From NCBI GenBank assembly GCA_946187095.1, contig CAMHPW010000012.1, forward strand, positions 1-15,141: a DNA stretch of 15,141 nucleotides, read 5' to 3'. Within the stretch, counting starts at the first letter, position 1. Each line of letters begins with the position of its first letter. Origin of the DNA: an uncultured Clostridia bacterium. GTDB taxonomy: Bacteria; Bacillota; Clostridia; Oscillospirales; Acutalibacteraceae. A model generated the notes under the pieces. The model saw nothing but the letters and a program-made list of their open reading frames with translations. It was not told the DNA's origin and ran no database searches. Positions 6,633 to 13,732 of the stretch are shown here, in pieces. The position numbers and the translations under genes are program-made.

Positions 6633-9600
6633 ATGGCAATGAAAAAACACGGTCTGTTCAGGAAAATCCTGAGTTCATTCCTTTCAGCGTCATGTGCACT
6701 GTCAATGGCGGCTGTCGGTACGACTCTTGCTTCTACAACAGCCAATGCAGCCGTCGCTCCGACAAGCGGCGATCCGTCCACGTTCTCATGGGATAATGCT
6801 ACGGTTTACTTCCTGCTGATCGACCGTTTCAAAAACGGCGATACGTCAAACGACAATTCATACGGTCGTATGAAAACAGTGGCAGGCGACACCAGAGCGA
6901 TGTTCCACGGCGGTGACTTTGCAGGTATCACCGAAAAAATCAATGACGGCTATTTCACCGATCTCGGTGTCAATGCCATCTGGATGACCGCTCCTTATGA
7001 GCAGCTCCACGGCTATATCCTCGGTGACGGCTTTGCTCACTATTCCTATCACGGCTACTATGTAACGGACTATACCGAAACGGATGCCAACTATGGTACC
7101 AAACAGGAATTCCAGACTCTGGTAGATACCGCTCACTCCAAGGGTATCCGTATCATCATGGATATCGTTATGAACCATGCAGGCTACAACAACATGATAG
7201 ACATGAATGAGTACAATTACGGTACTCTCCTTGACGGCTGGAAACAGGTATATGATGCAGGCGATATCGCAAATTATCACAAGAAAATAGACTATGAAAG
7301 TGATGCTGCAGCATGGGGACGCTGGTGGGGCCCCGATTGGGTACGTTCAGGTTTACCGGGATATAACACAAGCGGTGAAGGTCCTTCCGAAATGGTCCAG
7401 TGTCTGACAGGTCTTCCCGACTTCCGTACAGAATCCTCCAAACAGGTCGGCATTCCTCAGTTCCTCCAGACAAAATGGAGCAAAGAAGGTACTCTTGACG
7501 CTAAAAAAGCAAAATACGGTACTTCCAATACAGTTACGGGATATATTTCCGATTGGCTTTCCGATTGGGTAAGAACCTACGGTATAGACGGTTTCCGCTG
7601 CGATACCGCCAAACACGTTGACAAGGCTTCATGGAATCAGCTCAAAACCAAATGCGTTGCCGCTCTCAAAGAGTGGAAACAGGCTAACCCCACAAAGAAA
7701 ATGGATGACCTCGATTTCTGGATGACCGGCGAATGCTGGGACTGGAATATCGGCTACGGCAAAGACGCTTACTTTACACAGGGCGGCTTTGACTCCATGA
7801 TCAACTTTGAAACAACGGGTGCAGGCTTGCTTGCATCAAGCAAAATTGCCGGTGTATATCAGAACTATGCAGACAAGATCAACTCCGATCCGAGCTTCAA
7901 TGTTCTTTCCTACATTTCTTCACACGACTCTACACTTGCAAGACCGAGTGATATGTATTACATCGGTTCTGCATTCCTCCTCATGCCCGGCGGCGTTCAG
8001 ATTTATTACGGTGATGAATCAGCCCGTCCTTTCGTATCCGGCATTCCGAATGACGGTAACGGCGGTGCAGGTCACTCCCTCAGAAGTGACATGAACTGGG
8101 GCGAAAATACAGACCTCGTCGCTCACTGGGGTATTGTCGGACGTTTCCGTAACAGTCATATTGCAGTCGGTGCAGGTGCCAACATAGCTTTGACAGCTTC
8201 CAGCGGTATCGCTTTTGCAAGAACCTATGACAAGGGAATCAACGATAAAATTGCAGCCGTTATCGATGCAAGCGGCTCTGTTGAAATAGACGTTTCTGCC
8301 ATCTGGGCAAACGGCACAACACTTGAAAACTTCTATGACGGTACAACAGCAGTTGTAACAGGCGGCAAGGTTACATTCAGTGCAGGTGCTCACGGTACGA
8401 TCCTGATTCAGGAGCCTGACGGCGAAAGAGGTACAGTAACCGTTCAGCATATCAATCAGGACACAGGTGCCGTTATCAAGACAGACATGGTTTCCGGTCT
8501 TGTAGGCGAATCCTACAGTGTATCTGCCGATGCAGAACTCACAAAGACTTATGACCTCGTGAAAACAGAAGGCAAGACATCAGGCAAATTCTCAGCAGAC
8601 GGTGCAACCGTTAAATTCTATTATCATCTTGATACTTCCAAATTCGGTACGATCACTATCACACATATCGACGCAGCCACAGGCGAATCAATCGCACCTT
8701 CCGAAACCATTACAGGAAAAGTAGGTGCAAGCTATTCCGCTGAACCGGTCGATGTCAAGAACTATGAAGTAGACCTTGCGGCTTCCACGAATACGAGCGG
8801 TACTTTCAAATCGGGTACAGATATCAAAGTTGTATTCAAATATAACTATGTTGAACCCACAGGTCTGACGGTACACTACTACAATGCAAGCTGGAGCAAG
8901 GTAAGTGTCTATGCTTATGACAAGGCTGGAACAAAGCAGTATGCAGGTGCATGGCCGGGTACAGCGATGACAAATGACGGCAGCGGCTGGTGGTCATACA
9001 ATTTCTCTGATATAGAGGATGCTCTTGTTATATTCAACGACACAGGCACAAGTCAGGAACCCGGACGTATGCAGCCCGGTTACAGTGTAAGCGGCGAAGT
9101 ATGGATCAAAGACGGCAAGCCTCAGTCAGCAGGCAAAGTAAAAGTTATTTACAAGGGTTCCGACGGCACATCTCTCGGTTCCGAAACGCTCACAGGTCTG
9201 ACAGGCGAAACTTATACAACGACTGCAAAGACATTCAGCGGCTATACACTTTCCTCCACTCCTTCCAATGCAACAGGTACATTTGCGGCAACTACCATCA
9301 CTGTCACTTATGTTTATGATTCCGATGTACCTCCTCCGGATCCTCTCACAAACAAATCCAAACTTTCCGCAACATCCATAGACCTCGGCAAATCCATTAC
9401 GGCAACGGCTGCTGCATCAGGCGGTACAACACCTTACAAGTATGCATTCTTCTACAAGCTGAAATCACAGTCCACATGGACAAAAGTAAAAGATTACAGC
9501 ACAACAAAAACTGCTACGTTCACTCCCTCCAAGGCAGGAAAATATGAGGCTTGTATCAAAGTCAAAGATGCCAATAATACGGAAGCAAAGAAATATATTG

Positions 9601-10739
9601 ACTTTGAAGTAAAGAATTCTCCTCTCACCAACAAGTCGACCATTTCCGCAACTAAGATTGCTCTGGGCAGCACGATCACAGCAAAGGGTGCAGCCACAGG
9701 CGGTACCACTCCGTATAAATTCGCTTATTACTACAAGCAGAAGTCACAGTCAAGCTGGACAACAGCCAAAGACTTCAGCACAACGACCTCTGTTTCCATC
9801 AAGCCTGCAAAGGCAGTTGCTTATCAGATCTGTATTAAAGTAAAGGACAATACAGGCACTATTGCAAAACTGTATTTCGATGTTACTGTCGTACAGCCCG
9901 TTACGAATACTTCCAAGCTTTCCGCAACTTCTGTTGCAGAAGGCAAGTCCGTTACGGTGACCTGCTCTGCAACAGGCGGTACAGGATATTATAACTATGC
10001 TGTACTTTACAAGAAAGATTCACAGTCCAAGTGGACAATGGCTCAGGATTACAGTTCCAATGATACTGTCACGATTAAACCCACATCCACAGGCACATAC
10101 AATGTATGTATCAAAGTAAAGGATACCAACGGCACGGAAGCAAAGGTATATATTGACTTCAAGGTAACGGCTCAGACAGCCCTTGCCAATACTTCAACCG
10201 TTTCTTCCACTTCTATCGTAAAGGGCAAGAGCGTTACGGTCACCTGTTCTGCAACAGGCGGTGCAGGCTCCAATAAATATGCCGTTTACTACAAGAAGTC
10301 CACTGCTTCCTCATGGACAGAGCAGCAGTCTTTCGGCACCAATACAAAAGTTACCCTGACACTTTCCTCAGCGGCTGTATATGACATCTGCACGAAAGTC
10401 AAGGATTCCAAGGGCACGATCTCCAAGAAGTATTTCTCGGTTGCTGTTAACAATTCGACAGCTACTCTCAAGAATACTTCCACAGTAAGTGCAACTTCTG
10501 TTTCCAAGGGTACGAAAGTTACCATCAAGGGTGCAGCTTCAGGCGCTACGGATGAAGTTACCTATCAGTACGCTTACAAGATCGAAGGCGACAGCAATTA
10601 CACCATTATCAAGAATTATACGTCTTCGACCTCTGCAACATTTACTCCGTCCACAGCAGGCAAATATATTGTAAGAGTTATCGCACAGGATATGAAACCT
10701 TCCTACGCTGTCAAGACACTCTATGTCACAGTAAAGTAA
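6633..10739 (+). CDS. Secreted modular alpha-amylase (GH13, MalS-like) with CBM26, MucBP-like modules and five C-terminal repeats
   Basis: Extracellular endo-acting starch hydrolase of 1368 residues. Residues 1-39 form a signal peptide (MAMKKHGLFRKI basic start, hydrophobic core, AxA-type site before A40). The GH13 barrel (about 50-500) shows the conserved regions: DIVMNH (177-182), GIDGFRCDTAKHV with nucleophile D324, acid/base E367 in WMTGECWD, and SSHD with H431 and D432. The stretch around residues 303-370 closely resembles E. coli MalS, suggesting subfamily GH13_19. A beta domain (about 505-593) follows, then MucBP-like modules (about 600-667, 672-739 and 834-896), a CBM26-like starch-binding module (about 743-830, with AWPGTAM and GWWSYNF) and five repeats to the end. 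No LPXTG, SLH or dockerin is visible. GAGGG at 6619-6623 supports the ATG at 6633. It is flanked by its own terminators. Confidence 0.95.
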   Translation: MAMKKHGLFRKILSSFLSASCALSMAAVGTTLASTTANAAVAPTSGDPSTFSWDNATVYFLLIDRFKNGDTSNDNSYGRMKTVAGDTRAMFHGGDFAGITEKINDGYFTDLGVNAIWMTAPYEQLHGYILGDGFAHYSYHGYYVTDYTETDANYGTKQEFQTLVDTAHSKGIRIIMDIVMNHAGYNNMIDMNEYNYGTLLDGWKQVYDAGDIANYHKKIDYESDAAAWGRWWGPDWVRSGLPGYNTSGEGPSEMVQCLTGLPDFRTESSKQVGIPQFLQTKWSKEGTLDAKKAKYGTSNTVTGYISDWLSDWVRTYGIDGFRCDTAKHVDKASWNQLKTKCVAALKEWKQANPTKKMDDLDFWMTGECWDWNIGYGKDAYFTQGGFDSMINFETTGAGLLASSKIAGVYQNYADKINSDPSFNVLSYISSHDSTLARPSDMYYIGSAFLLMPGGVQIYYGDESARPFVSGIPNDGNGGAGHSLRSDMNWGENTDLVAHWGIVGRFRNSHIAVGAGANIALTASSGIAFARTYDKGINDKIAAVIDASGSVEIDVSAIWANGTTLENFYDGTTAVVTGGKVTFSAGAHGTILIQEPDGERGTVTVQHINQDTGAVIKTDMVSGLVGESYSVSADAELTKTYDLVKTEGKTSGKFSADGATVKFYYHLDTSKFGTITITHIDAATGESIAPSETITGKVGASYSAEPVDVKNYEVDLAASTNTSGTFKSGTDIKVVFKYNYVEPTGLTVHYYNASWSKVSVYAYDKAGTKQYAGAWPGTAMTNDGSGWWSYNFSDIEDALVIFNDTGTSQEPGRMQPGYSVSGEVWIKDGKPQSAGKVKVIYKGSDGTSLGSETLTGLTGETYTTTAKTFSGYTLSSTPSNATGTFAATTITVTYVYDSDVPPPDPLTNKSKLSATSIDLGKSITATAAASGGTTPYKYAFFYKLKSQSTWTKVKDYSTTKTATFTPSKAGKYEACIKVKDANNTEAKKYIDFEVKNSPLTNKSTISATKIALGSTITAKGAATGGTTPYKFAYYYKQKSQSSWTTAKDFSTTTSVSIKPAKAVAYQICIKVKDNTGTIAKLYFDVTVVQPVTNTSKLSATSVAEGKSVTVTCSATGGTGYYNYAVLYKKDSQSKWTMAQDYSSNDTVTIKPTSTGTYNVCIKVKDTNGTEAKVYIDFKVTAQTALANTSTVSSTSIVKGKSVTVTCSATGGAGSNKYAVYYKKSTASSWTEQQSFGTNTKVTLTLSSAAVYDICTKVKDSKGTISKKYFSVAVNNSTATLKNTSTVSATSVSKGTKVTIKGAASGATDEVTYQYAYKIEGDSNYTIIKNYTSSTSATFTPSTAGKYIVRVIAQDMKPSYAVKTLYVTVK
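8859..9122 (+). other. CBM26-like starch-binding module in the amylase
   Basis: Residues about 743-830, beginning GLTVHYYNASWSKVSVYAYD and containing the aromatic positions W774 (AWPGTAM), W786/W787 (GWWSYNF) and W824 (GEVWIKDGKP), match the pattern of family 26 starch-binding modules as I know it (HYYN, AWPG, VIFND). It is placed between MucBP-like modules rather than at a terminus, so it probably tethers the catalytic domain to starch granules. Confidence 0.8.
9348..10736 (+). repeat. Five tandem protein repeats of about 93 residues (triple-tyrosine-like)
   Basis: Repeat units begin at residues 906, 999, 1091, 1185 and 1280 (bases 9348, 9627, 9903, 10185 and 10470), a period of 92-95 residues. 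Each starts with a TNKSKLSATS-like segment and contains GGTTPYKYAFFYK-like and W-x6-DYSTxxxATFTPSKAGxYxxCIKVKD-like segments. The aromatic spacing recalls the triple-tyrosine (Y_Y_Y) Ig-like family, which is inference. DNA identity between units is modest, so they are old. The fifth is the most divergent and lacks the shared cysteine. Likely a spacer or surface-adhesion stalk. Confidence 0.9.
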
Positions 10740-10752
10740 TTTAAAAATTCGG

Positions 10753-10791
10753 CACTCCGTACACTGTATCGGTGTATGGGGTGTTTTTTTT
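10753..10791 (+). terminator. Intrinsic terminator of the amylase gene
   Basis: A 12-bp stem including two G-T pairs (CACTCCGTACAC at 10753-10764, GTGTATGGGGTG at 10772-10783) closes a seven-base loop and is followed by eight T residues at 10784-10791. It begins 13 bases after the amylase stop codon. Confidence 0.92.
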
Positions 10792-10792
10792 G

Positions 10793-10800
10793 TTTCAAAA
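10793..10800. repeat. Left 8-bp target-site duplication (TTTCAAAA)
   Basis: This octamer directly abuts the left terminal inverted repeat and is identical to 11075-11082, which abuts the right one. It begins two bases after the amylase terminator T-run. The sequence is AT-rich, so its weight comes from exact placement beside both TIRs. Confidence 0.75.
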
Positions 10801-11074
10801 CTATAAATGGGCAAATTCCGAATTCTTTGTGAAACTGCACAATATTCGCAAGTCCCCGACCTCTCCACCACCGCCTGCGGCGGCGGTTCCCCTCTCCTTA
10901 CGAAGGAGAGGCAAGAGTGACTTCCACAAGTCATCAACTGACCGCAAGGCAAAAAGTTGGCTTGCCTCCCCTGATTTCAGGGGAAGTGCCGAGCGTAGCG
11001 AGGCGGAGAGGTTAAATGCGGCGACAGCCGCATAGACGTTTTTTTGTGCAGCTTTCAAATTTGCTCATTTATAG
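10801..11074. mobile_element. 274-bp MITE-like foldback element with 17-bp TIRs and 8-bp target duplication
   Basis: The ends are inverted repeats: CTATAAATGGGCAAATT at 10801-10817 and AATTTGCTCATTTATAG at 11058-11074, with one mismatch. A second inverted pair lies just inside (GAAACTGCACA at 10831-10841, TGTGCAGCTTTC at 11045-11056 with a one-base indel). The octamer TTTCAAAA flanks both sides (10793-10800 and 11075-11082), as expected for a target-site duplication. The GC-rich interior folds further: ACCTCTCC (10859-10866) pairs with GGAGAGGT (11005-11012), enclosing hairpins at 10891-10911 and 10968-10983, with another at 11016-11033. Open frames across it lack ribosome binding sites and read as translated structure, so I treat it as non-coding. 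I cannot name the family or its transposase. Confidence 0.85.
11016..11045 (+). terminator. Terminator-like hairpin inside the MITE-like element
   Basis: ATGCGGC (11016-11022) and GCCGCAT (11027-11033) form a seven-bp stem with a GACA loop. Five bases later comes a seven-T run at 11039-11045. This resembles an intrinsic terminator on the + strand, although the gap between stem and T-run is longer than ideal. Confidence 0.4.
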
Positions 11075-11082
11075 TTTCAAAA
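11075..11082. repeat. Right 8-bp target-site duplication (TTTCAAAA)
   Basis: An exact copy of 10793-10800, immediately after the right inverted repeat and 18 bases before the candidate -35 of the next promoter. The insertion therefore separates the amylase terminator from the YmfF-type promoter without breaking either. Confidence 0.75.
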
Positions 11083-11099
11083 AATATTTTAAAAAGATA

Positions 11100-11128
11100 T
11101 TTCATATTGCAGTGAAGTGTGGTATAAT
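11100..11128 (+). promoter_or_regulatory. Extended -10 promoter of the M16/lgt operon
   Basis: TATAAT at 11123-11128 is preceded by TG at 11120-11121, giving the extended -10 form TGGTATAAT. A weak -35, TTTCAT at 11100-11105, is 17 bases upstream. The predicted transcript starts near 11135, about 39 bases before the first gene. The right edge of the MITE-like element lies just upstream. Confidence 0.7.
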
Positions 11129-11173
11129 AAAAGCGATTATCAAAATATAAACAACTTGGAGATGTGATTCTTA

Positions 11174-12436
11174 ATGTATGAATTTACCAAAAAGACGATA
11201 TGCGACGGCGTATCATTTGGCAATATAAAAGATGACAGATTTAAAAGAGGGCGTATCAATGCAACGCTTGTGATGCCTCTGGACAGAAAAACGGCAGCGG
11301 CAAATGCCCTGCTTTCATGCGTTCTCACACGTTCCTGCAAAAAATATCCCGATTTTACTTCGCTCAACAGAAAATTGGATGAACTTTACGGAGCGGCATT
11401 GTATCCGTCAGTGAACAGATTCGGCGATCTGCAGACAGTGACGATCAGTGTATCGGGACTCGATGACAGATATTCCCTTGACGGAAAGTCGATCTCGTCT
11501 GAGATCACGGAATTGCTGTGTTCGATACTTTTCGAACCCAATATCACGGACGGACATTTTCTTGAAGAAGACTTTGAACAGGAAAAGAGACAGCTTCTTG
11601 AAAATATAGATGCGGAATTCAATGACAAGAGAGCCTATGCCATCAACAGATGTATTGAGATCATGTGCAGGGATGAGCTTTTTTCCATCAGCAGATTCGG
11701 CAGTCGTGAAGAGGTTGCTGCTCTGACACAGGAACAGATCTATAAAGCATGGAAAAATATGCTCGACAGTGCGAGGGTAGAGTTGTGTATGCTGGGAAGT
11801 GCTCCTTATGAAAAGACTCTTGCAGGATTCAGAAAATACTTTGACGGCAAGCCCAGAAAGATCACAGGCTCTACAAAAGTGATATCGGAAGTCGGAGAAG
11901 TAAAGCGGATCGTCGAAACGGAAGAGATCGTGCAGTCAAAGCTGGTCATGGGATTCAGGTGTGCCTGTCCGAAAACGATCAGGGAAAGGATCGCCAATTC
12001 GCTGATGTCGATCATACTGGGGGGAACACCTACCTCAAAGCTGTTTCAGAATGTCAGGGAAAAGCAGAGTTTATGCTATTACTGTGCAAGCCGTGTGGAT
12101 AATAACAAGGGCATTATGCTCATCGACAGCGGCGTTGAAACGGATCATATCGAAAAGGCTGAAAACGCCATTATGGAGCAGATCAATGCATTCGTTCACG
12201 GAAATGTCACTGATGAAGAACTGAATTCCGCCAAAAAGGCGTTGAAAAATGTGATCATATCCACGCTTGACAACCTGATCGCCATGCACGGCTGGTATAT
12301 CAGCGGAACGCTCAGTACATTTCTGGCATCTCCTGTCGAGGAAGCCGATATCGCTGACAGCATCACAAAGGATGAAGTGATAGAGCTGGCAAAAAAAATA
12401 AAGCTCGATACCGTATTTTCGCTGATAGGAAACTGA
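11174..12436 (+). CDS. ymfF: M16-family peptidase homologue, YmfF type (no HxxEH)
   Basis: This 420-residue product belongs by pattern to the M16 (pitrilysin/insulinase) family, with features such as LNRKLDELYGAALYPSV near 67-80 and EREKRQLLENI-like EQEKRQLLENI. The C-terminal half contains GGTPTSKLFQNVREKQSLCYYCASR, the typical R/Y substrate-binding half-domain signature. The HxxEH zinc motif expected near residue 45 is absent (NALLSCVLTRSC there), so it is a non-catalytic partner, as in B. subtilis YmfF. In B. subtilis the YmfF/YmfH pair has been linked genetically to EF-P 5-aminopentanol modification. That this applies here is inference. GGAG at 11158-11161 is 12 bases before the ATG, a long spacing. 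It is followed after 19 bases by its YmfH-type partner. Confidence 0.85.
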   Translation: MYEFTKKTICDGVSFGNIKDDRFKRGRINATLVMPLDRKTAAANALLSCVLTRSCKKYPDFTSLNRKLDELYGAALYPSVNRFGDLQTVTISVSGLDDRYSLDGKSISSEITELLCSILFEPNITDGHFLEEDFEQEKRQLLENIDAEFNDKRAYAINRCIEIMCRDELFSISRFGSREEVAALTQEQIYKAWKNMLDSARVELCMLGSAPYEKTLAGFRKYFDGKPRKITGSTKVISEVGEVKRIVETEEIVQSKLVMGFRCACPKTIRERIANSLMSIILGGTPTSKLFQNVREKQSLCYYCASRVDNNKGIMLIDSGVETDHIEKAENAIMEQINAFVHGNVTDEELNSAKKALKNVIISTLDNLIAMHGWYISGTLSTFLASPVEEADIADSITKDEVIELAKKIKLDTVFSLIGN

Positions 12437-12455
12437 TTGTTTGGAGGAAAATTTT

Positions 12456-13719
12456 ATGGGATTTGAGATAATAGAGAATAAACGTCTTGGGGAAAAATAT
12501 TACAGGCTTCATCACAGATCAGGACTTGTGATCAATGTATTTCCGAAAGAGGGATTCAATTCCGCTTATGCCATCATAGGAACGAATTTCGGTTCTGTGA
12601 ACAACCATTTTATATCCGACGGCAAAGAGATCAGAGTGCCTGACGGAACGGCACATTATCTGGAACATAAGCTGTTTGAAAGTGAAGAAGGAGATGCATG
12701 CCAAAACGGGTGCGATGGCAAATGCCTATACATCTTTTGAAAAGACCTGCTATTTGTTTTCCTGTACGGAGAATTTCAAAGAATCGCTGGAGATCCTGCT
12801 CGATCTGATACAGTCACCGTATTTTACTCCTGAGACCGTTGCAAAGGAACAGGGCATTATCAGTCAGGAAATCAAAATGTATGATGACAGTGCGGACTGG
12901 CGTGTCATGATGAATTTATATCAGGCAATGTATCACAACAATCCGATCAACAGGGATATTGCAGGCGATGTGGAAAGTATAGCGAAGATCACTCCCGAAA
13001 TTCTCTATGAATGCTATCATGCCTATTATAATCTTCATAATATGGTTCTGAGCATCGCAGGAAACGTATCCCCGTATGATGTGCTTGAAATAGCTGACCG
13101 TAAGCTGAAGGATTCTCCGCCTGTCGAAACACGGAGCATATTCCCTGATGAGCCGTATGAAGTCAAGGAAAAGTATGTGGAACAGAAACTGCCTGTTGCA
13201 GTACCGACCTTCTATCTTGGCTTCAAGGAGAAGGCATCCGATGAAATGCCGACACTGAAGGAACTTGTGTGTACGGATATACTTCTGGAGGCATTTGCAG
13301 GCGACGGTTCGGAACTGTACAGGGAAATGCTGGATCAGAAGCTGATCAATTCCACTTTTGGAGCGGATTATCTTGCAGGCAGAGGCTATCGTGCCGTGAT
13401 GTTCGAGGGAGAGACACATTCGCCGTCGGAGGCGGCAAACGCTATATGTGCAGGTGTCAGAAAACTCAAGGAAAAAGGCATTTCCAGAGAGGATTTTGAA
13501 ATTGCAAGACGTTCTTTATACGGCAGACTGATCTCAGGTCTTGACAGCCTTTCTTCAACAGCCAATCAGCTCATAGACCTTGAATTTGTCGGCAAGACAC
13601 TCTTTGATCAGGTAGAGGTGATTGCCAACATCACATTCGAAGATGTCTGCGAAAGACTCAAAGATCAGCTTGATCCCGAAAATATTTCGCTTTCCGTTAT
13701 CAGGGGCATAGATGACTGA
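12456..13719 (+). pseudogene. ymfH: M16-family zinc peptidase homologue, YmfH type, frame-broken
   Basis: The catalytic-type partner of the preceding gene. From ATG 12456 (GGAGG at 12443-12447) the product reads MGFEIIENKRLGEKYYRLHH and reaches the zinc motif HYLEH (H67, E70, H71) and KLFESEEGDA, but then runs out of frame to a TGA at 12738-12740, giving about 94 residues. Homologous sequence resumes one base later in another frame from 12700 (AKTGAMANAYTSFEKTCYLFSC) and continues to 13719, including EQGIISQEIKMYDD with the likely third zinc ligand. YmfH relatives have about four residues between GDx and the xKxG segment. Here one base remains, so about 11 bases seem to be missing at 12699. 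Restoring 11 bases would give about 424 residues, the usual length. It may be a true mutation or an assembly error. Independent re-initiation of the second part is unlikely. Confidence 0.85.
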
Positions 13720-13732
13720 CAGGGGGAAATAT

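Noticed and set aside
8019..8450. Minus-strand frames opposite the amylase
   Set aside because: They are shadows of a well-supported gene with unnatural cysteine-rich composition.
9348..10736. CRISPR or DNA tandem repeat array
   Set aside because: The periodicity is about 280 bases, in frame, and stronger in protein than in DNA. It is a protein repeat array.
10772..11058. Open frames of 85-87 codons on both strands across the amylase-M16 gap
   Set aside because: They lie within the foldback element, have no ribosome binding sites, start inside terminal repeats or the terminator, and translate GC hairpins.
12441..12455. TTG start at 12441 for the YmfH-type gene
   Set aside because: The TTG overlaps the GGAGG ribosome binding site, which is eight bases before the ATG at 12456.
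12690..12740. Programmed frameshift in the YmfH-type gene
   Set aside because: No slippery heptamer or known +1 site is present in the needed frame, and a shift alone would still leave several conserved positions missing. A deletion or sequence error fits better.
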